Notes: a model not told the origin generated them from the letters alone. A DNA stretch of 32,196 nt from CALAGJ01 sp964293305 (GCA_964293305.1 CAXYYO010000038.1:1-32196); one strand, 5' to 3'; counted from the stretch's first letter, positions 1 to 7,382 are shown. Made by a program: numbers and translations.

Positions 1-20
1 GGAAGAGTAGGTAGCTGCCA
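1..20 (+). rRNA. rrf: 3' end of 5S rRNA (partial)
   Basis: The first bases (GGAAGAGTAGGTAGCTGCCA) match the conserved 3' end of bacterial 5S rRNA, where a GAGAGTAGG..CTGCCA stretch closes the terminal helix. A strong terminator follows within 10 bases, as expected at the end of an rRNA operon. Only about 20 bases are present, so this rests on one short motif plus its context. The exact 3' end could be a few bases further on. Confidence 0.75.
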
Positions 21-29
21 TATTCTTTT

Positions 30-53
30 AGCCTCCCTTGGGAGGCTTTTTTG
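30..53 (+). terminator. Rho-independent terminator of the upstream rRNA operon
   Basis: A perfect 7-bp GC-rich stem, GCCTCCC (31-37) and GGGAGGC (40-46) around a 2-base loop, extends by one A/T pair and is followed directly by TTTTTTG. It sits about 10 bases after the 5S rRNA 3' end and would end plus-strand transcription before the oppositely oriented cryptochrome gene. The region 54-296 beyond it is AT-rich and holds nothing else I can identify. Confidence 0.85.
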
Positions 54-296
54 TTTTTACTATTACCATTTTCGAAAATGCATAGAAATATTGACTTGTT
101 ATAATTTTTATAAGTGTTAATGGAGATAGATTTTTAGACTAGTAATCCTTTGAATTGTACTTAGTATAATTTTTTATTTATTTAGTCTTTAAAAAATAAA
201 TCTAAATCTTGAAGTTTGAATGGCTTTCTATAGTCAGTATAAAAAAAATAATTTAGGACATAATACTTATCGGTTTAGATCAAGTTTGTCTATAAT

Positions 297-1742
297 TTAC
301 CCTATTAAAATCTTTTTTTCCTCGCTCATTTTATCATAGGTTTTTATGAGCATACCTAAACGTGGATTGGATAAAAAGAAATTTCTTTGTTTATTCATAA
401 AATGCCAGAACAAAGCATCCCAAGTGCTGCACCAATTTCCTTTTGAATAATTGCTCATTTTTAATACATAACTACTCCCACTTATATATGGCTTTGTAGC
501 CATAAGACCACCATCCGCAAACTGACTCATGCCATAAATATTGGGCACCATCACCCAGTCATACGCATCAATATACATTTCCATAAACCATTGATACACT
601 TTATTAGGATGAAACTCGCATAGCAGCATAAAATTGCCCAGTATCATCAATCTTTCTATATGATGATTATAGCCTGTTTGCAATAATTTTTTTATTGTGT
701 TATCTATGGGTTCAATATGAGTAGTGCCGTTATAAAATGAATTGGGTATAGTTTTATTAAAATTCCAATAATTGGTACTGCGTTCTTGCTTTCCTTTGTA
801 GATATAAACGCCTCGTATAAATTCCCTCCAGCCAATGATTTGCCTGATAAATCCTTCCAATGAGTTTAATGAAACTTCATTATTTTTAGCATAGTCAAGT
901 GCTGCATGTACAATTTGCAGCGGCAGGAGTAATCCAATATTCAACATTGGGGTGAGCACACTATGATGCAAAATATTTTCTTTATCTACAATGGCATCTT
1001 CATATTCCCCAAACTCATTGAATCTATTATAAAGAAATTGATGGAGCCAGACTTCACTTTGTTTATGGTTGATTGGATAGATATTTTGCGCAGTAAGATT
1101 TCCATAATTATTTCCATAATATTTTTCAACATACTGTACTGCTTCATTATAGAAAATGGAAACATCAGGATAAGAAATTTTAGGAGCAGTTTTATTTTTT
1201 GGATACTTTAATCTATTGTCTGCATCATAGCTCCATTTGCCACCCCTTGGTTTACCATTTTCTTCTAGAAGTATATTTAATCTTTTGCGTTGTTGAATGT
1301 AAAAATCTGTATGAAAATATTTTTTCTTTTCATTAAAATATATTTCCAAATCTTCTTTTGTGTTGATGAAAAGCGGGGTTGTATATTCTTTTAGCTGGAT
1401 GCTTTGAAGATGGCAGGAAGTATTTATTCTTTCATGAAGCCAATCATCACATACATCATAATAGCATAAGGTGTTTACTGGAATTTTTGCTAATGTTTCT
1501 ATACAAATTCTAATATCAGATTCCGGTGTTCTAGCTTCTATATATACAACCTGTATGCCTTGCTGCTGTAAATATGATTCATAATATTTCATACTTGCCC
1601 GGTGCAGTGCAAGCTTTTGTTTATGAAATTTATATTGGTTAAAAAATAAATATTCTTCCACCAAATAAATAGCATCCACTTCTTTCAAAGGGCTGAAATC
1701 TTTAAATAATTGATTGGGAAAAAGGATAAATATGTTTTTCAT
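297..1742 (-). CDS. Cryptochrome/photolyase of the FeS-BCP (CryPro) family, probably without its Fe-S cluster
   Basis: Flavin-dependent protein of the deoxyribodipyrimidine photolyase-related family, which repairs (6-4) photoproducts or senses blue light. An N-terminal alpha/beta antenna domain (from MKNIFILFPNQL) is followed by the helical FAD-binding domain with GWREFIRG (~304-311), YDWVMVPNIYG (~394-404) and SQFADGG. The start used here (481 aa) is an ATG overlapping the stop of the 47-aa DUF2256 gene as ATGA; an ATG 7 codons upstream would lie inside that gene. Oddity: family members bind a 4Fe-4S cluster with four Cys, two of them in a YCxGCxY loop. Here that loop reads YSKGNW, so two ligands are replaced (S433, N436), while C375 and C438 may match the other two. 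It is the last gene of the nine-gene cluster. Family assignment is firm; photolyase versus sensor role is open. Confidence 0.9.
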   Translation of the reverse strand: MKNIFILFPNQLFKDFSPLKEVDAIYLVEEYLFFNQYKFHKQKLALHRASMKYYESYLQQQGIQVVYIEARTPESDIRICIETLAKIPVNTLCYYDVCDDWLHERINTSCHLQSIQLKEYTTPLFINTKEDLEIYFNEKKKYFHTDFYIQQRKRLNILLEENGKPRGGKWSYDADNRLKYPKNKTAPKISYPDVSIFYNEAVQYVEKYYGNNYGNLTAQNIYPINHKQSEVWLHQFLYNRFNEFGEYEDAIVDKENILHHSVLTPMLNIGLLLPLQIVHAALDYAKNNEVSLNSLEGFIRQIIGWREFIRGVYIYKGKQERSTNYWNFNKTIPNSFYNGTTHIEPIDNTIKKLLQTGYNHHIERLMILGNFMLLCEFHPNKVYQWFMEMYIDAYDWVMVPNIYGMSQFADGGLMATKPYISGSSYVLKMSNYSKGNWCSTWDALFWHFMNKQRNFFLSNPRLGMLIKTYDKMSEEKKILIG

Positions 1743-1882
1743 ATAGATTTTTTTGACCGGCATTTATCACTACAATATTTTACATCATCCCACACTTTTG
1801 CCCATTTTTTTCTCCATGAAAATGGTCGTTGACAGACCACACAAATTTTGGTAGGAAGATTTTCCTTTTTGATTTTTTTCAT
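1739..1882 (-). CDS. DUF2256 small zinc-ribbon protein (47 aa)
   Basis: Translating the minus strand from the ATG at 1882-1880 gives a 47-residue protein beginning MKKIKKENLPTKICVVC, with the DUF2256 hallmarks RPFSWRKKW and KYCSDKCR. Four cysteines (C14, C17, C37, C41) form a CxxC...CxxxC pair typical of a zinc-binding treble-clef or ribbon fold. DUF2256 proteins are commonly found beside or fused to cryptochrome/photolyase genes; their biochemical role is not known to me. Its ATG overlaps the stop of the DUF2071 gene and its TGA overlaps the start of the cryptochrome gene, both as ATGA, so translational coupling is likely. It is easily missed because of its length. Confidence 0.9.
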   Translation of the reverse strand: MKKIKKENLPTKICVVCQRPFSWRKKWAKVWDDVKYCSDKCRSKKSI

Positions 1883-2601
1883 GCTTTCAGCTTTCTAATA
1901 TGCCAATCAATAAAAACCTTTGATCCCACAGCATTATATACAGAATGTGGTTGTTCATTGTTCAAAAATGAAAATGCATTTCCATACAAGTTTTCAAAAT
2001 TACAATTGATTGTATGTGTTAAATGCTTATTAACTCGCCACCTTTCATGATTTACTTTATACTCCCATGTTTCCCCATCATTTACTTTAGTATATCCATA
2101 GTAGTGTTCATATATAAATTCTTCATGGCTATTTGGCAATATTTCGGAATCTTTGTTTTGAAAATTTGTATCAATAGCATATTTGTTATTATTTATTTCC
2201 CATTGATAAACTATGCTTTTTTGACCATCGGCTCTTTCAATCTTGCTTTGCAAATTTGCTTTACTATAATGCTCTTTGTAGAGCTTATTGGCTAAAATAG
2301 CTACAATAGAATATGGCACAATTTCACTTATAAATACGACTCCTCTTCTTGTTTCATTATCTGCTTTTCGTTTTACATAAAATCTTAGATTTACTTCATC
2401 AAATGATCCAAATATTGGTATTGGAATGCCAAACAAAGCGCTTCGCAGAAATTTGAAGCCAACAAGGCTTATATAATATTTTCCTTCAAAGTCATCTAGC
2501 TCTACACCATAAGGTAAATAAGGCAAGAGTGATGCTTTAGATACTTCATAGTTTATCATTACGATATTGTGCCAGTATGCTGTTAAAAAAGTTTTTACCA
2601 T
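1879..2601 (-). CDS. DUF2071 (YqjF-like) family protein
   Basis: A 240-aa soluble protein without signal peptide or membrane segments. The start (MVKTFLTAYWHNIVMINYEV), the LLPYLPYGVELD segment (residues ~25-36), the YISLVGFKF strand and the C-terminal H-S-V-Y-N-A run match DUF2071, a family related to acetoacetate decarboxylase-like beta-sandwich folds. No reaction is established for it. In bacteria this family recurs in photolyase/cryptochrome neighbourhoods, as here: it lies 67 nt after the flavin reductase gene and overlaps the DUF2256 gene by 4 nt (ATGA). Family call is good; function unknown. Confidence 0.8.
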   Translation of the reverse strand: MVKTFLTAYWHNIVMINYEVSKASLLPYLPYGVELDDFEGKYYISLVGFKFLRSALFGIPIPIFGSFDEVNLRFYVKRKADNETRRGVVFISEIVPYSIVAILANKLYKEHYSKANLQSKIERADGQKSIVYQWEINNNKYAIDTNFQNKDSEILPNSHEEFIYEHYYGYTKVNDGETWEYKVNHERWRVNKHLTHTINCNFENLYGNAFSFLNNEQPHSVYNAVGSKVFIDWHIRKLKA

Positions 2602-2668
2602 TTGTATTTACGCTTTATACATGTGTTGATATTATCATTTTTGGATGGCAAACTGAAAGTGTGCTAAT

Positions 2669-3301
2669 TCATTTTACTTCTTGTGCTTCTTTATCTACTT
2701 GCGCATATGTTAATCTTGCAATAGACTGTGTGGTATGGTAGCTATCTAAACCACTACAGGTAATTGTTTGAGCAGCTTCCAAATCAATAAAGCCATCATT
2801 TTTTATGTATGCATCTGGTACGAATACTTGAATAATTTTACCAATGATTAGAAAGGTTCCATTTATTGTAATATCAATTTTCTGAACCAATTCACATCCG
2901 AATTTTATTTCAGATTCTTGTACAAATGGGGCATGAAATGCATCAAAATATTCTGGTGTTAAACCCAATAGATTAAACTCACTTACCCCAGCTTCATATT
3001 TAGCACTACACTGGTGTGCCTGCTTATAAAATGCGGGCTGAATATGGTTAATGGTATACTGTTTTGTATGAACAATATTTCCTAATGTATTTTGCTTTTC
3101 CTCATTGGGTCTTACAATAATACCACATAATGCTGGGTCTGCACCTAAGTGAAAGAAACTACTGAATATGGCCAAGTTTTCATTCCCATGTTTGCTCTTA
3201 GTGCCAACTAAAACAACACTTTTAAATCCACCTAAAGCATTTATAAAATTTGCCCTATATCTTCTTTCTAAATTTTTAATATCACTTTCTTTCAGTATCA
3301 T
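2669..3301 (-). CDS. Flavin reductase family (FMN-binding split-barrel) protein
   Basis: A 210-aa protein of the flavin reductase-like split beta-barrel family. Such proteins bind FMN or FAD and, in characterised members, reduce free flavin with NAD(P)H. Visible family features are the N-terminal FINALGGFKSVVLVGTKS strand, the NLAIFSSFFHLGADPALCGI segment (~43-62), where the flavin-binding S/N-x-S/T-F...PP region of the family lies, and HTKQYTINHI. The substrate cannot be read from the sequence. The gene overlaps the upstream photolyase gene by 20 nt, so the two are probably translated together. Inference: it could keep flavin reduced for the photolyase-family proteins, which need FADH- for repair. 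Confidence 0.8.
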   Translation of the reverse strand: MILKESDIKNLERRYRANFINALGGFKSVVLVGTKSKHGNENLAIFSSFFHLGADPALCGIIVRPNEEKQNTLGNIVHTKQYTINHIQPAFYKQAHQCSAKYEAGVSEFNLLGLTPEYFDAFHAPFVQESEIKFGCELVQKIDITINGTFLIIGKIIQVFVPDAYIKNDGFIDLEAAQTITCSGLDSYHTTQSIARLTYAQVDKEAQEVK

Positions 3302-4763
3302 TTTTTTTTCTTCTGGTATGTGTAAATAAAATCCTTTTATTTTCTTCTTTAACTAAATTATTGCCTCTATGGCCCCAAATATTTGCTCTTGCCGTTTTGC
3401 CGGCACTGTCTATTTCCACAATAGGATGTGGGTAATGATTGCCCAGCAAAACCCCATATAAATTTTGCTCCATTATACTCATTCTGTACGGCTCATGAAT
3501 AAACTCTGCAGGAATATTAGATAACTCAGGAACCCATTGTTTTATAAATACACCGTTTGGATCATGCTCTTTGCTTTGCTTTAAAGGATTATACATTCTG
3601 ATGGTATTGATACCTGTAGTACCTGCCTGCATTTGAAATTGAGGATAATGTATGCCCGGTTCATAATCTAGAAATAACTGTGCAAGATGATACACTCCCA
3701 AACGCCAATCTTGGTACAAATGATGACAAAAAAAACTAACTAACATAGCACGCATCCTAAAATTTATCCACCCGGTTTGCTGTAGACAGCGCATACAAGC
3801 ATCTACCAAAGGAAAACCAGTATTGCCCTTTGTCCATGCATCAATATACACAGTATTTATTGGATGGTGGAGGAGTTCATATCCTGCATTTATACATCTT
3901 GTTTCATAAGCACATTCAACCTCAAATTTTTGCATAAAATGGCAATGCCATTTTAGTCTTGTAAGTATGCTTTTATACGGAAAACTATTTGATGCGTTTT
4001 TGGAATGGTGATAGATAAATTGATAGGCCTGTTTCACTGAAATATTTCCCCAACTTAAATATGGTGATATTCTGCCGCAGGCAGTTCTACTTTCTAAGGG
4101 TTTACTGATATGCTTATTGTAAAATTTTCCTCTGTCTCCAATAAAAGACTGTAAATATTTGAAGGCATAATCCTCACCAGGTGGTTGAAAAGTATCAGGA
4201 TATTCTTTTAAATGACAAACTAATTCATTTGATAAGGAATACACATTTTCTAAGGGTAATGATACTTGCCATGAATAGGTATTTGTAACTATAGATGAAT
4301 GCATATTTATAAACCACTGCTTATCCCATCCAATTCTATTCTTAATGCCTCTTATAATGCCATCTCTTTGAAATTGATGCCAAGAGATATTTTTTTCAAA
4401 ACAATATTTTGCTACGGATTTATCCCTGTCATAACTTAGTTGTATGCCGGTTTCTTGATAGCTATAGATATTTTTTATATTGTAGTTTGATGCTATATAG
4501 TTTAAAGCTGCTAGTGCTTCTGTATGCAGCATGAACACTTCTCTGTTAAATACTTTCAGCTTATGATTGATATGCAATAAAGAATGATATTGGAATTGCA
4601 AATGACGGATGCTTGTATCCGGATAGGCAATAAGCGATGGTTCAAAAATGTAAATAATAAGATAAGGTAAAGCATCTGCTTCCGCCATTTTAAAAGGGAT
4701 ATGATCCTGTAATCTGATATCTCTTTTCAGCCATACAATATTTATTTCCTTTTTATCTGCCAT
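3282..4763 (-). CDS. Full-length cryptochrome/photolyase family protein with altered flavin pocket
   Basis: A 493-aa protein with both photolyase domains. The N-terminal alpha/beta antenna domain starts INIVWLKRDIRLQDH (residues 7-21). The helical FAD-binding domain includes GRISPYLSWGNIS (230-242), WTKGNTGFPLVDACMR (310-325), GWINFRMRAMLVSFF (331-345), QDWR and RMYNPLKQS. Domain order and length fit class I photolyases/cryptochromes. In my hand alignment to E. coli PhrB, the segment normally reading N-N-G-G-W-Q-W is H-Y-P-Q-F-Q-M (372-378). The Asn near flavin N5 is then His372 and the proximal electron-transfer Trp is Phe376; Asp366 is kept. This suggests changed photochemistry. The gene lies 76 nt after the FAD-only relative and overlaps flavin reductase by 20 nt. 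Repair or signalling function is undecided. Confidence 0.9.
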   Translation of the reverse strand: MADKKEINIVWLKRDIRLQDHIPFKMAEADALPYLIIYIFEPSLIAYPDTSIRHLQFQYHSLLHINHKLKVFNREVFMLHTEALAALNYIASNYNIKNIYSYQETGIQLSYDRDKSVAKYCFEKNISWHQFQRDGIIRGIKNRIGWDKQWFINMHSSIVTNTYSWQVSLPLENVYSLSNELVCHLKEYPDTFQPPGEDYAFKYLQSFIGDRGKFYNKHISKPLESRTACGRISPYLSWGNISVKQAYQFIYHHSKNASNSFPYKSILTRLKWHCHFMQKFEVECAYETRCINAGYELLHHPINTVYIDAWTKGNTGFPLVDACMRCLQQTGWINFRMRAMLVSFFCHHLYQDWRLGVYHLAQLFLDYEPGIHYPQFQMQAGTTGINTIRMYNPLKQSKEHDPNGVFIKQWVPELSNIPAEFIHEPYRMSIMEQNLYGVLLGNHYPHPIVEIDSAGKTARANIWGHRGNNLVKEENKRILFTHTRRKKNDTERK

Positions 4764-4839
4764 TCAGCAGGTTTTCAATTTTCGTTTTGTCTAATTATTT
4801 TTTGATTTAAAAATTACGCGGAGCGGCATAATTTTGCTC

Positions 4840-5940
4840 TTAAGCCATCAAAAACTTTATCTTCTTTTCGCAATTTTTCCAATAGGCAAAAAATGATGGA
4901 TAATATCCATTTACATCTTCAAACATCCAATCTCTGCTATGCTGTAGGCCTTTATAATGCTGTGCAGTGGGATGCTCTTTGTAATGTATTTGCTGCCCAT
5001 TTAGCCTCATGTGTAGTGAGTTATAATCTCCTACATAGATCTGTATATCCTTTATATTTTTTGAAAGATTAATCACAAACTGAATGGTTTGGTTACATAC
5101 TGGATATTGCTCAAAGAATGCGGGCTCCAATAGTAGTATCCTGTTAGCATTTAAATGACTCATCCAATTAGCATCTAAATTATAAAAATTATAAATACAT
5201 GTTGGCAAAGATTCATCAATCACCACATTCTCAAAAGTTGGTAGTGTTGTTTGTAGTTGTGGTATTGAGGTTTCTTGAAGTACATCCGGTACATTGCTTA
5301 TGGCCAGCTCTTCATAGGATATATCTAAAAAACTATTCTGCTGTGTTGTGTTACAATATTTATTAATATTTTCCTGATTTGCATAATATTTCTTGCTGCT
5401 AAAACTACCGGCCACCCATTGCCAGCTTAATGCATTGCTGGCCCAGTCTGCATCTAATAAATAATAGTACATCCATTTAGCAGGATAATACCAATGACTT
5501 TGTGCTACATTGCATGTAATGCCTGCCACATACATTCTCACATGATTGTGCATGTATCCAGTTTCATGTAATTTTATTATGGCATTATCTATTGCAGTGA
5601 TGCTGGTATTGTGCTGTAATATAGCAGTAGGAATAGCCTGATTACTTACTCCCTCCTGCTTTTGTTTAAGATCTTCATTAATCAATGTGCCCTTTGCCTT
5701 CCATACCTGTTGGAAATAATCCTGCCAGGCCAGCTCTTTTAAAAATTTTTCAATTTGATAGGGTTTATATCCTTTCTTCAGAACAATAGAAGCAATCTGT
5801 TTGCTGGAAATGACACCTCTTGATATATATGGAGAAAGTTTAGTAATAGCACCATCTATATAGTTTCTTGTTCTTCCGTATTGTATGGGATCTATGGCAT
5901 CTATTCGTTGGAGAATATCTTCATACTTTGTGGAGAACAT
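4840..5940 (-). CDS. Photolyase FAD-binding-domain protein with reversed domain order
   Basis: This 366-aa protein starts directly in the helical FAD-binding half of a photolyase/cryptochrome, with no N-terminal antenna domain. Markers are TKLSPYISRGVIS (33-45), FLKELAWQDYFQQVW (66-80), TGYMHNHVRMYVAG (127-140) and DADWASNALSWQW (163-175). That last segment keeps the Asp, the Asn (N169) and the proximal Trp (W173) of canonical members. After a linker (~205-235), residues ~240-366 form a second, alpha/beta-looking region with RILLLEPAFFEQYP, IQIYVGDYN and RDWMFEDVNGYYPSFFAYWK. It resembles a Rossmann-like antenna half placed at the C-terminus (inference). The gene starts 1 nt after the DUF2805 stop. 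Cofactor binding is likely; the reaction is unknown. Confidence 0.82.
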   Translation of the reverse strand: MFSTKYEDILQRIDAIDPIQYGRTRNYIDGAITKLSPYISRGVISSKQIASIVLKKGYKPYQIEKFLKELAWQDYFQQVWKAKGTLINEDLKQKQEGVSNQAIPTAILQHNTSITAIDNAIIKLHETGYMHNHVRMYVAGITCNVAQSHWYYPAKWMYYYLLDADWASNALSWQWVAGSFSSKKYYANQENINKYCNTTQQNSFLDISYEELAISNVPDVLQETSIPQLQTTLPTFENVVIDESLPTCIYNFYNLDANWMSHLNANRILLLEPAFFEQYPVCNQTIQFVINLSKNIKDIQIYVGDYNSLHMRLNGQQIHYKEHPTAQHYKGLQHSRDWMFEDVNGYYPSFFAYWKNCEKKIKFLMA

Positions 5941-5941
5941 A

Positions 5942-6226
5942 TTATCGTTTTGAAATTTTATTATAGGTAATTGTTCTTTGTAAACTGCATCTAAATCGGA
6001 TTATTTCTGGATCTCTTTTTTGAAGGTGTTTTTGACTGATGCCGCTATTTACTCTCTTTCGCCAGAGATTAAAACTATTTCTTTTTAATTCCCTACGCAT
6101 CAATGATATTACATCACTTTCAGTAATCTGAAACTGATGTTCTATAGCTTCAAAAGGTGTTCTATCTTCCCATGCCATTTCAATAACCCGGTCAGTATCC
6201 TGTGCCGATAAATTTAATTTGTCCAT
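5942..6226 (-). CDS. DUF2805 / TIGR03643 family small protein
   Basis: A 94-aa protein with the family core: DRVIEMAWEDRTPFEAIEHQF (12-32), then a helix-turn-helix-like SDVISLMRRELKRNSFNLWRKRV (38-60). The fold may be a small DNA-binding helical domain, but I see no direct proof of this. Genes of this family are typically next to photolyase genes in marine and freshwater bacteria. Here the start overlaps the SRPBCC gene by 13 nt and the stop is 1 nt before the FAD-only photolyase relative. The basic tail (after ~75) is less conserved. Family call is strong; molecular role unknown. Confidence 0.85.
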   Translation of the reverse strand: MDKLNLSAQDTDRVIEMAWEDRTPFEAIEHQFQITESDVISLMRRELKRNSFNLWRKRVNSGISQKHLQKRDPEIIRFRCSLQRTITYNKISKR

Positions 6227-6684
6227 TTACCAAATTTTTCATCAACTGCTTTCGTCCTGTATTCAAAGATTTGCTGTAATTGCTTTTTGATAAATAAACT
6301 ATTTGCAATGGCACCTAAAAATCCGAATGGTGGGATATATGTTACAATATCTGTCATTAAAACTCCACCATCAATTTTTTGCAACTTATGTTGGTGATGC
6401 CATAATTTATAAGGACCCATACGTTGTTCATCTACAAAATATTCTTTGTCTTTTACCTGGCTTATTTCAGTCATCCATTTCATGGCAATGCCAAGTACAG
6501 GCTTTACAATATATGTTATAATCATGCCTGCATACATTTTGTCGCTGCCACTATTACTTGTTACGTTAAAATCCATATAGGCAGGAGTGATGTCTTTTAA
6601 ATTTGCAGGGCTTGATACAAAATCCCAAACTTCATCAATGGAAGCTTTTATTTTTTGCGTTTGTGTAAATTGATAAAATGCCAT
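6214..6684 (-). CDS. SRPBCC (START-like) family protein
   Basis: A 156-aa single-domain protein of the SRPBCC/Bet v1-like fold, which forms a deep hydrophobic ligand pocket. Signs are the opening Q-F-T-Q-T-Q-K-I strand, IDEVWDFVSSPANLKDITP (16-34), YKLWHHQHKL (~92-101), MTDIVTYIPPFGFLGAI and a long C-terminal helix (IKKQLQQIFEYRTKAV). There is no signal peptide. The ligand cannot be told from the sequence. The start is 2 nt after the SDR stop and the end overlaps DUF2805, so it is the second gene of the cluster. SDR plus SRPBCC pairs are common beside bacterial photolyase genes. Confidence 0.88.
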   Translation of the reverse strand: MAFYQFTQTQKIKASIDEVWDFVSSPANLKDITPAYMDFNVTSNSGSDKMYAGMIITYIVKPVLGIAMKWMTEISQVKDKEYFVDEQRMGPYKLWHHQHKLQKIDGGVLMTDIVTYIPPFGFLGAIANSLFIKKQLQQIFEYRTKAVDEKFGKWTN

Positions 6685-6686
6685 AT

Positions 6687-7382
6687 TTATATTTTTATTG
6701 AACTCATGCCACCATCAACATGAAAAATTTGACCGGTTATCCATTTGCTTTCATAGCCCAGTAAGTAGGCAGCCATTGATGCAATGTCCTCTGCCATACC
6801 TATTTTTTTTAATGGATGCCGCTGCGCATTGGCCTCCAGTTTTTCGGGAGTATTCAGCAATGCTGCTGCTAATGGGGTATTTGTAATAGAAGGTGCAATA
6901 CAGTTTACTCTTATTTGTGGAGCCAGCTCAGCAGACAAAGCTTTTGTTAATCCTTCAATGGCACCTTTACTGGCACTTACAATGCTGTGAAAATTAAAAC
7001 CCATTTGTACAGCTACTGTACTAAATAATACAATGGTGCCATAGCCATTATTTTTAAATTTTGGCATACAGGCTTGTATGCATTGAATAGCACCAATAAC
7101 CTGCAATTTATAATCATTCAAATAGTCTGCTGCTTTTAATCTTGCGAAAGGTTTGAGCTGTATAGCTCCTGGACAATAAACCAAACCATCTAATTGATCT
7201 GGTAGAAAAGAAAAATCCAGCACATCATCCAGAACATTGATATAATGTGATGAAACATTGGGATGTTGATAGGTGTCAGACTTTGAAAAAAAGGTACCAA
7301 AAACCCGATGGTTTGGTGCAAGTAATTTTGTAAGAGCATCCCCAATACCGGATGAATGTCCTACAATCAAAATATTTTTCAT
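6687..7382 (-). CDS. SDR-family oxidoreductase lacking the catalytic tyrosine
   Basis: A 231-aa short-chain dehydrogenase/reductase fold. The nucleotide-binding motif GHSSGIG is at residues 8-14, the structural C-P-G-A (the NNAG equivalent) at 70-73, Ser121 in VLFSTVAVQMG, and Lys139 in SASKGAIEGLTKAL. The C-terminal GQIFHVDGGM is typical of the family. The usual YxxxK is VxxxK here: the position four residues before Lys139 is Val135. The classical SDR proton relay is therefore missing, and the protein may bind NAD(P) without standard catalysis, or use another residue. It is the first gene of the nine-gene cluster, so the promoter should lie in 7383-7559. Confidence 0.9.
   Translation of the reverse strand: MKNILIVGHSSGIGDALTKLLAPNHRVFGTFFSKSDTYQHPNVSSHYINVLDDVLDFSFLPDQLDGLVYCPGAIQLKPFARLKAADYLNDYKLQVIGAIQCIQACMPKFKNNGYGTIVLFSTVAVQMGFNFHSIVSASKGAIEGLTKALSAELAPQIRVNCIAPSITNTPLAAALLNTPEKLEANAQRHPLKKIGMAEDIASMAAYLLGYESKWITGQIFHVDGGMSSIKI

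Noticed and set aside
1743..1763. Alternative cryptochrome start 7 codons upstream (MPVKKIY)
   Set aside because: It lies inside the DUF2256 reading frame. The ATGA overlap and the family-typical start MKNIFILFPNQ favour the downstream ATG.
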